Shown here: in pieces, positions 1 through 8,959 of the stretch | Position numbering within the stretch: position 1 is the stretch's first letter | How the letters are laid out: the number at the start of each line of letters is the position of its first letter | NCBI GenBank assembly: GCA_013329165.1 | Contig: DUKV01000024.1 | Coordinates: 1-35,603 of the forward strand | Reading direction: 5' to 3' | Length of the DNA stretch: 35,603 nucleotides | Source: Methanocalculus sp. | Lineage (GTDB): Archaea > Halobacteriota > Methanomicrobia > Methanomicrobiales > Methanocorpusculaceae | Position numbers and translations under genes: made by a program | Notes under the pieces: generated by a model | Told to the model about the DNA's origin: nothing | Database searches by the model: none | Seen by the model: the letters and a program-made list of their open reading frames with translations, nothing else

Positions 1-2
1 AG

Positions 3-179
3 ACCGATGCGCAACCCCGGAATGCCAGAAACCAGGGAAGATCGTGCCCGAGGATACCGGGGCGGGAGGGGATCGCGCATCCGGTGCCGGCTGGTGAGCT
101 CATCCCGGATGGCGCCACCCACCTCGCCGCTTTCGAAAATAAGATTAAGGAGGATGAGAGAAAAACTGCTCAGAAGTGA
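3..179 (+). CDS. Possible 3' end of an upstream gene (partial)
   Basis: One frame is open from the window edge to a TGA at 177-179 and would encode about 58 residues ending in a lysine- and glutamate-rich tail (ENKIKEDERKTAQK). It runs into the region just before the GNAT gene, so it could be the end of a preceding gene in the same operon. I do not recognise the product. The stretch is GC- and arginine-rich, and an overlapping frame is also open, so this may be chance. The sequence upstream of the window would decide it. Confidence 0.25.
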   Translation, partial: TDAQPRNARNQGRSCPRIPGREGIAHPVPAGELIPDGATHLAAFENKIKEDERKTAQK

Positions 180-205
180 TCGATCGGGGAGAGGCAGAAG
201 ACACC

Positions 206-670
206 ATGACAAACAGCCAGAAAAAGGGAAGAGTACAGGCGATCTCACTTGTAATCGTCTCTGAGTGGGATACAGATGAGATCGTCAGCCTTTACCGCGC
301 CGGTGGATGGTGGGAGGAGCATTGGGAGAAGGAACACATCCCCGATCTGATCCAGGGAAGCCACCGTTTTGTTGTTGCCGTTGACGAGATCACCGGATCG
401 GCAGTTGGCATGGGCAGAACCATCTCAGATGGTGTATCGGATGCATATATACAGGATGTCGTTGTACGGAAGGAGTACAGGAGATGCTATATCGGGCTCC
501 AGATCGTTCAGCTTCTCACCGAGCTCTGCGCGGAAGACGGAATATCGTGGGTAGGACTTATATCCGAGCCGGGAACCACATTATTTTATAAAAAAATCGG
601 GTTCCAACCGATGGAACAATATGTACCGATGATCTACAAAAAGATGGTATCAGATGATTTCCCTGAATGA
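206..670 (+). CDS. GNAT-family N-acetyltransferase
   Basis: A 154-residue single-domain GNAT protein, expected to move an acetyl group from acetyl-CoA to an unknown amine. The acetyl-CoA binding motif A is visible as DVVVRKEYRRCYIGLQIVQ, an R-R-x-x-I-G version of the usual Q/RxxGxG/A, followed by the helix QIVQLLTELC. The C-terminal strand and loop LFYKKIGFQPM is the typical GNAT ending. I prefer ATG 206; the frame is open back to a GTG at 176, but the added residues (MIDRGEAEDT) look non-native. Its 3' end overlaps the next gene by 17 nt, so the two are probably co-translated. The substrate cannot be told from the sequence. Confidence 0.85.
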   Translation: MTNSQKKGRVQAISLVIVSEWDTDEIVSLYRAGGWWEEHWEKEHIPDLIQGSHRFVVAVDEITGSAVGMGRTISDGVSDAYIQDVVVRKEYRRCYIGLQIVQLLTELCAEDGISWVGLISEPGTTLFYKKIGFQPMEQYVPMIYKKMVSDDFPE

Positions 671-1577
671 TTTTTCTCCGGTAAACCTCGACAATAAGAA
701 TATCCTTGAAGATTATTTCCGCAGATATCCGCAGGTGCATAGCGATAATACCATCATCACGATGCTCAGCTGGAACCACTATGCACACTACCACTACACG
801 ATAAAGAACAACTCCCTGATCATCATGACGATCGTTGATGGAGAACGGACCTTCAGACCTCCGATCGGAGAAGAAGATGATGCACTCCTCTCAGATCTCC
901 TCTGCCTTGCTTATGAAGAAGGAGGGAGCACCCCGTTCCAGGCACTGGATGAGAGGGGGCACCACTGGTTCAGACGCATGTATCCGGAGATCCCCCTGTA
1001 TGAAGACCGGGACTTTGCAGATTATGTCTATCTCTCTACAGATCTTGCAGGCCTCCCGGGCAAAAAATACCTGACCATCCGCGGCCATCTCAACAAATTC
1101 AACCGCACAACGGATTTCACTGTTGAAGCGATCCGATCCGGGTTCATCGGGGAGATCATTGAGTTTCTCGAGGAGTGGTGCGAATGGAAACATTGTGATG
1201 AGTATCCGGTCCTTGCCCATGAGAAAGATGCAGTCCTCTATGCCGTGCACCACTATGATGAACTGAACTGTCAGGGCATCCTCATTCGAACCAATCAAGG
1301 GATCGGCGCAATTGCGATCTGGGGGCAGCTCAACGACGATACCATCGTCGTACATTTCGAAAAGGCACTTCCCGGATATGATGGGATCTACAAGGCGATC
1401 AATATGCAGACAGCAAAAGCCGTCCAGTCAAGGTACAGATTTATCAACCGTGAGTCTGATATGGGCGAGCCGGGGCTCCGTGAGGCAAAAAGGCGATATC
1501 ACCCCCACCATATGGTACCGGTCTGGTCAGTCCGACGATCAGATATGGATGCCGGAAGAGAGCGGTTCTGCAGATAG
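654..1577 (+). CDS. DUF2156 (phosphatidylglycerol lysyltransferase C-terminal-like) protein
   Basis: A 307-residue protein with the layout of the DUF2156 family, a double GNAT-like fold related to the catalytic half of MprF and FemABX enzymes. The N-terminal signature is seen in FRRYPQVHSDNTIITMLSWN, and the C-terminal half holds the family features around GIGAIAIWGQL, VVHFEKALPGYDGIYKAINM and FINRESDMGEPGLREAKRRY. There are no membrane segments, so it is a soluble enzyme and not a full MprF flippase-synthase. It starts inside the end of the GNAT gene (17-nt overlap), suggesting translational coupling and a shared pathway. In known relatives the donor is an aminoacyl-tRNA; whether that holds here is unknown. 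Confidence 0.85.
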   Translation: MISLNDFSPVNLDNKNILEDYFRRYPQVHSDNTIITMLSWNHYAHYHYTIKNNSLIIMTIVDGERTFRPPIGEEDDALLSDLLCLAYEEGGSTPFQALDERGHHWFRRMYPEIPLYEDRDFADYVYLSTDLAGLPGKKYLTIRGHLNKFNRTTDFTVEAIRSGFIGEIIEFLEEWCEWKHCDEYPVLAHEKDAVLYAVHHYDELNCQGILIRTNQGIGAIAIWGQLNDDTIVVHFEKALPGYDGIYKAINMQTAKAVQSRYRFINRESDMGEPGLREAKRRYHPHHMVPVWSVRRSDMDAGRERFCR

Positions 1578-1586
1578 AGTAAACGA

Positions 1587-1600
1587 ACTTTTTTAAAAAG
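1587..1600. terminator. Candidate bidirectional terminator
   Basis: A T6A5 stretch lies between the convergent ends of the DUF2156 gene and the helicase gene. Archaeal transcription often ends at short T runs, and this one gives a T run on each strand. There is no clear stem. Confidence 0.4.
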
Positions 1601-1624
1601 AGAATATGAAGAGAGAGAGAGAAT

Positions 1625-3205
1625 CTATTTGCTCTCGACTTTTGTCATCTCGACGGTGAAGCCCCGGATCGTCCGGTCCTTCATAATCTCGATGATCTCA
1701 TGGATCCGGTCAGCCGGAACATCCACGTAGGAGAAATGCTCAAAGATCTCGATTGCACCGATGGATCGTCCGGGAAGCCCGGTCTCACCGGCGATGGCAC
1801 CGACGATATCTTTTGCCCGGATCTGATTATCACGGCCGATCGAGATCCGTATCCGTGCCATTCCCGGCTCAATTGATCCGCCCTCATTCTCATAGCTCTT
1901 GGTTTCGGTATCCCGACCACCAAGGTGAATCTTCATAAGGGCAGTTGCGATCTCGATACAGGTGATACCTTCCTCAAGTGCCTGCTCGATATAGGGGATG
2001 TACCGCTCACCAAGACCGGTCGTATTCACTTCTTTAACCTTCTCGATGAGAAGACGTGCCTGCGACTCCTCCACATCCGAGGTGGACGGGATCGGTATCC
2101 GTGTGATCTTCACCTTGGCAAACCGCTGGATCTCCCGGAGTTTGTAGATCTCTTTTGGAGCGACAAACGAGATCGAGGTGCCCGCCCTTCCTGCACGGGC
2201 AGTCCTTCCTATCCGGTGAATATAATACTCGACATCCTGCGGAACATCATAGTTGAAGACGCAGTCAATCTCACTGATATCAAGCCCACGTGCCGCAACA
2301 TCGGTTGCAACAAGGATATCGATCGATCCCTTCCTGAACTTTCCCATGACACGATCACGCTGGGTCTGTTTCATATCCCCATGGAGCGCATCAGCAAAGT
2401 ACCCCCGTGCCTGAAGCCGCGAGGTGACGTCATCGACTGCACGCTTGGTGTTGCAGAAGACCATCGCCAGATCCGGGTTATAGATATCAACCAGCTTACA
2501 GAGGACGTCCAGCTTCTCGCGTTCCTTGACCTCAAGATAACACTGCTCGATCTGGGGAACTGTCATCTCCCCGTGGACGACCTTGATGAACTTTGGATCC
2601 TTCTGATATCTCTTGGAGAGATCAAGGATTGCCGGAGGCATCGTTGCAGAGAAGAGAAGAGTCTGCCTCTTTCCGGGAGTCATCTTGAGAATCCGGGCGA
2701 TATCATCCCTGAAACCCATGTCGAGCATCTGGTCTGCCTCGTCAAGGACTGCAAACCTGACCTTGTCAAGCGAGAGGGTTTTCCGCTCAAGGTGATCCAT
2801 AATCCGTCCGGGTGTCCCGATCACAATCTGGGCACCTGCGCGAAGGGCGCGGAACTGCCGCTCTATCGGCTGGCCGCCATAGACGGGGACGATAGAGAGC
2901 CCTTTTTTGAATTTGCCAAAGCGTGAGAACTCCTCTGCAATCTGGATTGCAAGTTCGCGGGTCGGTGCGAGAACGAGCACCTGGACATCCCGGCTTCCTG
3001 CATCGATCATCTCGATGAGAGGGATCCCAAAAGCGGCCGTCTTGCCGGTTCCCGTCTGTGCCTGCCCTGTTATGTCATTTCCTTCAAGAATTGCGGGGAT
3101 CGCCATCTTCTGGATGGGGGTCGCCTCCTCAAAGCCCATATCCGCTACGGCCTTTAAGAGGTCTTCGGATATTGAAAAATCTGAAAATTTTTGTGATTCA
3201 ACCAT
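1625..3205 (-). CDS. DEAD-box ATP-dependent RNA helicase with DbpA-type RNA-binding domain
   Basis: A 526-residue helicase that unwinds or remodels RNA, likely in ribosome assembly or mRNA turnover. All core motifs are present in order: Q motif (FEEATPIQKMAIP), motif I AQTGTGKT, Ia PTRELA, TPGR, II DEAD, III SAT, then V ARGLD and VI HRIGRTARAGRAG, over roughly residues 1-370. After a helical linker, the last 75 or so residues (RIRISIGRDNQIRAKDIVGA to the end) match the DbpA/CsdA RNA-recognition domain. This puts it in the CshA/DeaD group, which is larger than minimal eIF4A-like helicases. It stands alone: the GNAT/DUF2156 genes converge on it and about 110 nt separate it from the carrier gene. 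Confidence 0.96.
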   Translation of the reverse strand: MVESQKFSDFSISEDLLKAVADMGFEEATPIQKMAIPAILEGNDITGQAQTGTGKTAAFGIPLIEMIDAGSRDVQVLVLAPTRELAIQIAEEFSRFGKFKKGLSIVPVYGGQPIERQFRALRAGAQIVIGTPGRIMDHLERKTLSLDKVRFAVLDEADQMLDMGFRDDIARILKMTPGKRQTLLFSATMPPAILDLSKRYQKDPKFIKVVHGEMTVPQIEQCYLEVKEREKLDVLCKLVDIYNPDLAMVFCNTKRAVDDVTSRLQARGYFADALHGDMKQTQRDRVMGKFRKGSIDILVATDVAARGLDISEIDCVFNYDVPQDVEYYIHRIGRTARAGRAGTSISFVAPKEIYKLREIQRFAKVKITRIPIPSTSDVEESQARLLIEKVKEVNTTGLGERYIPYIEQALEEGITCIEIATALMKIHLGGRDTETKSYENEGGSIEPGMARIRISIGRDNQIRAKDIVGAIAGETGLPGRSIGAIEIFEHFSYVDVPADRIHEIIEIMKDRTIRGFTVEMTKVESK

Positions 3206-3317
3206 TCTCTATTATATTGTTCTCTGAGGACTTAGCATCTTGGGTGGAACACCAAAAATCGCGAAGGAAGAGAGTGGAGTGGAAGTAAATACAAAAAATG
3301 GCAGAGGGGATCCTGTA

Positions 3318-4568
3318 CTATTCGTTCTGGTTCACCACAGGCCTGAGCAGGAAGAAGCCGATGACTGCCCCGATGATGGCAAGCACCATGATATAGGGAA
3401 AGACCCCGATGTAGCTTCCGGTTGAATCCCTGATGAATCCCGCAAGCTGCGGGCCGGCAATTGCACCGGCCCCGTAAGCGAGGAAGACAAGGCCATAGCA
3501 CCGTGGATAATCGCAGGTGCCGAAGTACCTGGCTGTTGCTGTCGGCGCTATTGCCAGCCACCCTCCAAGACATCCCCAGAGTATACAGAACGCCACGATA
3601 TAGGTGATCTGAGATGGAACCTGCCAGAGCAGAAGCGATGCGGCGGCGATCAGCAGGAACGAGATCATTGCTGTGTTCTTCGGCCGGAGCAGATCGGTCA
3701 GCCAGCCAAAGGCAGGCCTTCCGCCGCCATTGAAGATCGCAAAGATCCCGACAAGCGCCGTTGCAAGTACCGGCGTAATGCCGACTACCTCAACTCCCAC
3801 CGGCTGGGAGATGGATATTGCCATTAATCCCGCAAGACATCCGATGAAGTAGCAGATCCAGAGACCATAGAAGGTCGGAGTCCGGATCATCCGGGAACGG
3901 TCGCATTCACAGGTCTCTGTTACAGCCGATGCCGGAGGAGCCCAGCCATGCGGTACCCAGCCGGTTTCAGGGAACCTGAGTGGCATTGAGCAGAGCAGGG
4001 TAATGATCAGAAATGCGGCACCAAAGATCCGGAAGGTGTGCATGACCCCGACCATCGGGATGAGGATTCCTGCAATATTTGCCGATATGAATGCCGAGAA
4101 CCCAAATCCCAGCAGTGCAAGACCAACAGCAAATCCCCGGCGATCAGGGAACCAGCGGGTGGCAAGTGCAACAGGAACACCATAGGCAATACCGACACCC
4201 GCACCACCGATCACCCCGTAGACGAGATAGAGCATCTCTACTGAGGTTGCAGTCGAGGCGAGCATCCACCCGAGAGCAGTCAGAACCCCCCCGATAATCG
4301 TTGTCTTTCTTGGCCCCCATTCATCGATATATCTCCCGGTAAGCGGCATTGCAATTGCAAATGCTGCAAGGAATATCGAGAACGGCATCAGGACTTCGCC
4401 TGCGGTCACCGATAAGTGAAGCTCGGTCGTAAAATACTCGGTGAGTGGCGCGACGAAGACGCTCCACGCATAGATACTCCCAAGACAGATGTTGATGATC
4501 AGACCCAGCAGTACAAAGATCCAGCGCCCCCTCTCAAGAGGAAGCCCGAAAACGTGTGTCTCTTTCAT
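3318..4568 (-). CDS. OFA-family MFS transporter, probable monocarboxylate (acetate/formate) carrier
   Basis: A 416-residue, 12-helix major facilitator of the oxalate/formate antiporter (OFA) group. The first helix holds the OFA-like stretch INICLGSIYAWSVFVAPL, and the loop between helices 2 and 3 has GRYIDEWGPRK, a variant of the MFS A motif. The gene follows the acetyl-CoA synthetase gene by 41 nt on the same strand, so I infer it carries acetate or a similar acid into the cell for activation. Within that gap a TATA-like CTTTATCTA is centred about 25 nt before the ATG, so the gene may also have its own leaderless promoter. The substrate is an inference from context; OFA members also carry oxalate, formate or lactate. 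Confidence 0.9.
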   Translation of the reverse strand: MKETHVFGLPLERGRWIFVLLGLIINICLGSIYAWSVFVAPLTEYFTTELHLSVTAGEVLMPFSIFLAAFAIAMPLTGRYIDEWGPRKTTIIGGVLTALGWMLASTATSVEMLYLVYGVIGGAGVGIAYGVPVALATRWFPDRRGFAVGLALLGFGFSAFISANIAGILIPMVGVMHTFRIFGAAFLIITLLCSMPLRFPETGWVPHGWAPPASAVTETCECDRSRMIRTPTFYGLWICYFIGCLAGLMAISISQPVGVEVVGITPVLATALVGIFAIFNGGGRPAFGWLTDLLRPKNTAMISFLLIAAASLLLWQVPSQITYIVAFCILWGCLGGWLAIAPTATARYFGTCDYPRCYGLVFLAYGAGAIAGPQLAGFIRDSTGSYIGVFPYIMVLAIIGAVIGFFLLRPVVNQNE

Positions 4569-4609
4569 GAGGAAAACCTGTGTATTCTTAGATAAAGGAG
4601 AAGAGAAGG

Positions 4610-6502
4610 TTATTCTTCCAGGGTGGATATATCACCCGGGTCGATTCCCATCTCCTGTGCTTTTAAGACACGGCGCATGATCTTTCCGCTCCTCGTCTTT
4701 GGCAGCGAGGAGACGAATTCGATCTCAGAGGGCATTGCGATCGGCCCGATGCTCATCCTCACATGATAGATGAGCTCGTTCTTCAGCTTCTCGCTTGGTT
4801 CATACCCGAGCCTGAGGATGACAAATGCCTTGATCGTCTGCCCTTTCATCACATCAGGTTTGCCGATGACAGCAGCTTCTGCGACCGCCTCATGAGAGAC
4901 GAGAGCACTCTCAACTTCAGCGGTTCCGATATTATGCCCGGCAACAATGATGATGTCGTCAGAACGGCCCAGCACCATGATGTAGCCATCCTTATCCTTC
5001 ACGGCGAGATCGCCTGCCGTATAGAATGGCTCGATCGTAGACCAGTACTGGCGGTACCGCTCATCATTCTTATGGACCGTCCTCATCATCGCTGGCCAGG
5101 GCTCCTTGACAACGAGCAGTCCACCGACATTCGGCGGGGTCGGGTTGCCTTCCTTATCAACGACATCAACCTGGACACCGGGGATCGGCCGCCCGGCAAA
5201 CCCAGGTTTCATCGGCTCACCAACAAGGGTTGTGATCATGTGCATCCCGGTCTCGGTCTGCCACCAGGTATCCAGGATCGGGCAGACAGATTTACCGATG
5301 ACACGATGGTACCACTCAAATGCCTCGGGGTTGAGTGGCTCTCCGACCGATCCGATGATCCGGAGCGAGTCAAGGTTTGCCTTGTTCGGCCACTCTTCAC
5401 CGAACTTCATGAACATCCGGATTGCAGTCGGTGCGGTATAGAAGATCGTGACACCGAACTCCTCGATGATCTTCCACCAGACGCTCGGATCAGGATAATC
5501 CGGCACAGTTTCTGTGATCAGGATGGTGGCACCTGCTGCAAGCGGGCCGTAGACGATGTAGCTGTGCCCGGTGATCCAGCCTGGATCGGCAGTACACCAG
5601 TGGACATCGTTCTCCTTGAGGTCAAAGATGTATTTCGTTGTATAGTATGTCCCGACCATGTACCCGCCGGTTGTGTGGACGATACCTTTCGGCTGACCGG
5701 TGGTCCCCGAGGTATAGAGGATGAAGAGCGGATCTTCTGCATCCATAACTTCGGGTTCGCATTCTCTGCCAGCCTCATTCAGGAGCTCATAGTAGTCGAT
5801 CTCCATCTCGGAGACGAGTTCGACCTGAGGCCTTGTTCGCCTGACAACGACGATCTTCTCGACACTCGGAGCATTGACCACGGCATCCCCGACGATCGAT
5901 TTCAGCGGGACGTGCTTGCCACGGCGATACCCGACATCGGCGGTGATGACCACTTTTGCCGATGCATCACGGATACGGGCATTCAGGGCAGACGCTCCGA
6001 ACCCACCATAGACGATACTGTGAACTGCACCGATCCGGGCACAGGCGAGCATGGCAACGATATGCTCGGGGATGAGCGGCATGTAGATACACACTGTATC
6101 GCCTTTTTTGATGCCCAGGCTCTTCAGGGAATTTGCACACCGCTGCACTTCGCGGTAGAGCTGGCGGTAGGTGAATATCCGCTCCTGCTCCTCCCCCTCA
6201 CCACGCCAGATCAACGCAACCTTGTTTCTGAGCTCGCTGTTCACATGCCGGTCAAGGCAGTTGTAGGTGATATTCGTCTTCGCATTGACAAACCATTTGG
6301 CATAGGGGTGTTTCCACTCCCTGACAGCATCCCATGGCTTGAACCAGGCGAGTTCTTTTGCAATTCCATCCCAGAAACCATCGGGATCTTCAAGGTAACG
6401 GTTATATGCCGTTTCCCAGTCCCCGATGTTCGAATTCTCCAGATAGGAAGAATCGGGCTTATAGGTCTTTGCTTCGAGTTTAACATCGAACGATTCAGAC
6501 AT
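4610..6502 (-). CDS. acs: Acetyl-CoA synthetase (AMP-forming)
   Basis: A 630-residue enzyme that turns acetate, ATP and CoA into acetyl-CoA, AMP and pyrophosphate. The N-terminal cap ([17 protein letters not shown]) is followed by the ACS domain with P-loop [19 protein letters not shown], the adenylation motif TWWQTETG, and the C-terminal lysine motif TRSGKIMRR, whose lysine is acetylated in known enzymes. Length is normal for the family. I chose ATG 6502 because GGAGGAG lies six bases before it; the ATG 15 nt upstream (6517) has its own codons overlapping that ribosome site. It heads a likely operon with the OFA carrier and is divergent from an HTH-PAS gene. Hydrogenotrophic methanogens commonly need acetate as a carbon source, which fits this set. 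Confidence 0.97.
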   Translation of the reverse strand: MSESFDVKLEAKTYKPDSSYLENSNIGDWETAYNRYLEDPDGFWDGIAKELAWFKPWDAVREWKHPYAKWFVNAKTNITYNCLDRHVNSELRNKVALIWRGEGEEQERIFTYRQLYREVQRCANSLKSLGIKKGDTVCIYMPLIPEHIVAMLACARIGAVHSIVYGGFGASALNARIRDASAKVVITADVGYRRGKHVPLKSIVGDAVVNAPSVEKIVVVRRTRPQVELVSEMEIDYYELLNEAGRECEPEVMDAEDPLFILYTSGTTGQPKGIVHTTGGYMVGTYYTTKYIFDLKENDVHWCTADPGWITGHSYIVYGPLAAGATILITETVPDYPDPSVWWKIIEEFGVTIFYTAPTAIRMFMKFGEEWPNKANLDSLRIIGSVGEPLNPEAFEWYHRVIGKSVCPILDTWWQTETGMHMITTLVGEPMKPGFAGRPIPGVQVDVVDKEGNPTPPNVGGLLVVKEPWPAMMRTVHKNDERYRQYWSTIEPFYTAGDLAVKDKDGYIMVLGRSDDIIIVAGHNIGTAEVESALVSHEAVAEAAVIGKPDVMKGQTIKAFVILRLGYEPSEKLKNELIYHVRMSIGPIAMPSEIEFVSSLPKTRSGKIMRRVLKAQEMGIDPGDISTLEE

Positions 6503-6513
6503 ACTCTTCTCCT

Positions 6514-6533
6514 CCATGCAGTCGGCTGCATGG
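6514..6533 (-). promoter_or_regulatory. Leader hairpin overlapping the acs ribosome binding site
   Basis: In the acs transcript, CCATGCAG and CTGCATGG form a perfect 8-bp stem with a 4-nt loop. The final GG of the stem is also the start of the GGAGGAG ribosome binding site. Folding could therefore limit translation starts. Seen directly in sequence; a regulatory role is inference. Confidence 0.5.
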
Positions 6534-6553
6534 AACTGCGGAACCCGATGGCC

Positions 6554-6635
6554 CTTATGCAGTGCTTTACACCCAGTGGTTTGCGGACATTATTAATAAA
6601 ACTTATATTCGCTGAACACATATGCACTGCATAAG
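6554..6635. promoter_or_regulatory. Divergent control region of acs and the HTH-PAS gene with paired 12-bp operator-like arms
   Basis: CTTATGCAGTGC at 6554-6565 and its exact reverse complement GCACTGCATAAG at 6624-6635 flank the AT-rich core. The core contains TTTTATTAATA (6590-6600, reading toward acs) and CTTATAT (6602-6608, reading toward the HTH-PAS gene) as TATA candidates. The centres of the arms are 70 bp apart. Such spaced inverted arms suit a dimeric or looping regulator; the neighbouring HTH protein is the obvious candidate. Confidence 0.6.
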
Positions 6636-6664
6636 CAAAGTGCCCCCTATGGAGAGTATGGAAA

Positions 6665-8065
6665 ATGACAGGGCAATCAGGTGAAATGATCGAGATCAAG
6701 GAGTTATTGAAGAGAAATCCACGTGGGATGAGCATAACAGAGATCTCTTCTGCACTGCATCTCCACAGAAATACTGCCGCCAAGTACCTTGAGACACTCA
6801 AGCTCAGAGGGGATGTCGACAGAAAAGAGATCGGGACAGCACGAAATTACTTTCTCGTACAGAGAATTCCGGTCTCTTCCCTGCTCGCATACTGGCCTGC
6901 TCCACTGATCATCTGCGATATCCGCCTGAATACAGTGATGGTGACAGAGGGGATACTCTCGCTCCTTGGGTGCTCCCTTGATGTGATGTATGGCGTTCCA
7001 ATCGATGAGATCCCGATCTCCTTGTTCAAAGATCCTCAGATACGGGAGATCTGCCAGAGTGCTGTGCATGGAGAGACACAGACACAGACCTTCAGAGTAA
7101 CTATACGAAAGAAAGAGATGCTCCTTCGGATCCAGGGGATTCCGGTCGTCTTTGATACCGGACGGGATGGAGCTGCACTCGCCTTCTTTGATGAAACAGA
7201 ACACCAGTCCACCATGAAGGAACTTGATCTCCTGAAACAGCAATATACAGCCCTCCAGACAGGTCAGACCGAATACATCGCCCATCTGGACACCACCCAC
7301 CGGATCACCTATATCAATGCCCCATTCGCAGACCGCACCGGCAGGAGCAGCAGACAGGCGGTGGGGACACCATTTACCTCACTCTTCCCGGCACAGATCA
7401 GTCAGGAGATAGAGGATCTCTTTGGTGAGATCACTATTGCCAGCGAGTCGGCAACAGCCGAGCTGATGATGATTCGAAACGATGGAACCATCGGCCGTGA
7501 GCAATGGATCCTTCAGGCCATCTTCGATGAGCAGGGTGGGATCGCAGCATATCACGCAACCGGGAGGGATATCACCGAACTGGCACGGTGCAGGGAGCAG
7601 CTTGAGCAGTACCACAGGAATGTCGAGACCCTCATCGAGGACAGGACAGCCTCCCTCCAGGAGGCAAACCGGATGCTGATGGCAACAATACGGGAGAAGG
7701 AGGAGCTTGAACGGGAACTGCTCTTCATCCAGTTTGCCTTTGATCATGCATCTGATTCAATCCTCCTCATCAATGAGGAGGGCCGGATAATCAGGGCAAA
7801 TGAGACGGCATCCATCCTGCTTGGGTATACGGTTGAAGAACTCCAGACCCTCCATGTCTCCGAGATCAACCCTTCAATCACGAGGAGCGGCTGGAGGGAG
7901 ATGTGGGCTGGCGGCTATCCGGGGAAACGGATCCGCACCCGATCAATCCACCGGATGCGGAATGGCAGGATCCTGAATGTGGATGTTTCACGAACCTTTG
8001 TCCGTTTTCTTGATCAGCTGTACTTCTGTTCGATTGCCCGGCCGCTTGAAGAACAGGACGATTAA
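6665..8065 (+). CDS. HTH and PAS-domain signal-responsive regulator
   Basis: A 466-residue soluble protein. Residues about 8-60 form a helix-turn-helix (MSITEISSALHLHRNTAAKYLETLKLRGDVDRKE), followed by three PAS-like segments at roughly 72-180, 190-300 and 350-460. A charged coiled coil (RNVETLIEDRTASLQEANRM onward) joins the second and third. There is no histidine kinase or receiver domain, so it likely senses a ligand or redox state and acts directly on DNA. Proteins of this layout are frequent in Methanomicrobiales. It is divergent from acs and shares its control region, making it a candidate regulator of acetate use. ATG 6665 follows GGAGAG; a later ATG at 6686 is an alternative. Confidence 0.85.
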   Translation: MTGQSGEMIEIKELLKRNPRGMSITEISSALHLHRNTAAKYLETLKLRGDVDRKEIGTARNYFLVQRIPVSSLLAYWPAPLIICDIRLNTVMVTEGILSLLGCSLDVMYGVPIDEIPISLFKDPQIREICQSAVHGETQTQTFRVTIRKKEMLLRIQGIPVVFDTGRDGAALAFFDETEHQSTMKELDLLKQQYTALQTGQTEYIAHLDTTHRITYINAPFADRTGRSSRQAVGTPFTSLFPAQISQEIEDLFGEITIASESATAELMMIRNDGTIGREQWILQAIFDEQGGIAAYHATGRDITELARCREQLEQYHRNVETLIEDRTASLQEANRMLMATIREKEELERELLFIQFAFDHASDSILLINEEGRIIRANETASILLGYTVEELQTLHVSEINPSITRSGWREMWAGGYPGKRIRTRSIHRMRNGRILNVDVSRTFVRFLDQLYFCSIARPLEEQDD

Positions 8066-8137
8066 GGGGACCAGACGATGCCAGCAGATTCATAATGCCA
8101 TGGGATGACATTAACTGGAAAAAGCGGGATATGAGAG

Positions 8138-8947
8138 ATGTTTGAGAAGACACTGATTCCGGTTGCACATGGAGAGACGTCGGAGGAGCTGAGAAAGATC
8201 GGAAGGATACTCAAAAGCCTCGGCTCAGAATCGATCTGTCTCTTTCATGTAAGTGACGCCGACTCATTCTTCAATGGATCGGATATGTCATGGCTGCTGC
8301 TCCTGAAAGAGGCAATCGAGGAGCTCGGACTCTCTGTTGACGTTCGTACAGGAAGCGATCATATTGCATCATCCATTGCAGAGGCGGCACTTCGGGAAGG
8401 TGTCGATGAGATCTACCTGAAGGCAAAACGGCACTGGCAACTCCGCACAATACTCCTTGGAAGTGTCTCACGGGATCTGCTCAGGCTTGCAGACACTCCC
8501 GTCTTCGTCCATAAGATCCGCCCGCTCCTCCCAAAAGAGAAGGAGGGGACGATCACCCGTGATGATCTGATCATTCTGTATGCCACGGATTTTGATAAGG
8601 CATCCAACCGGCCACTGCCATATGTGATGCAGTTTCAGGGCAGCTGGTGCCATATCCTTCATGTCCGGGGAAGGCGGGCAGATCCGAGATCAGAGAAGAG
8701 GAAAAGTTCCAGAGTCAAAGAGAAACTCACCTCACTTGAGGAGGAGCTTCGCCCCTATTATGGACGCGTCACTTCAGAAGAGCGGATCGGCAATCCCGCA
8801 AACGAGGTCCTCTTTGTATCAGATCAGATACATGCCGATGTGATCGTCCTTGGCAGAAGCAGACCCGCGTTCCTCTCCTCTCCAATGGGCGATACAGCCG
8901 AGCAGATCGTCACCGGATCGAAAGCATCCATCTTTCTTGTACCATAA
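8138..8947 (+). CDS. Tandem universal stress protein (UspA family)
   Basis: A 269-residue protein with two UspA domains, about 1-128 and 140-269. The second has a clear ATP-binding type signature, VIVLGRSRPAFLSSPMGDTAEQIV (GxxG-x9-G plus S/T), while the first has the weaker LLGSVSRDLLRLADTPVFV. The gene ends 12 nt before the BCCT transporter gene and the two are surely one operon. A comparable link is known: TeaD, a Usp protein, controls the TeaABC ectoine transporter of Halomonas. By analogy this protein may tune osmolyte uptake by the BCCT carrier; that role is inference. Confidence 0.9.
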   Translation: MFEKTLIPVAHGETSEELRKIGRILKSLGSESICLFHVSDADSFFNGSDMSWLLLLKEAIEELGLSVDVRTGSDHIASSIAEAALREGVDEIYLKAKRHWQLRTILLGSVSRDLLRLADTPVFVHKIRPLLPKEKEGTITRDDLIILYATDFDKASNRPLPYVMQFQGSWCHILHVRGRRADPRSEKRKSSRVKEKLTSLEEELRPYYGRVTSEERIGNPANEVLFVSDQIHADVIVLGRSRPAFLSSPMGDTAEQIVTGSKASIFLVP

Positions 8948-8959
8948 GGAGATGAACAG

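Noticed and set aside
7-264. An 85-codon arginine-rich open frame at the left edge
   Set aside because: It overlaps the GNAT start in another frame and has no family features, although an AAGGAGG lies just before its internal ATG.
1925-2926. A 333-codon open frame opposite the helicase gene
   Set aside because: Antisense shadow of the DEAD-box gene with no recognisable domain.
4763-6634. A 623-codon open frame on the plus strand opposite acs
   Set aside because: It is the antisense shadow of a clearly real acetyl-CoA synthetase gene; its product is rich in D, R, C and H without any domain pattern.
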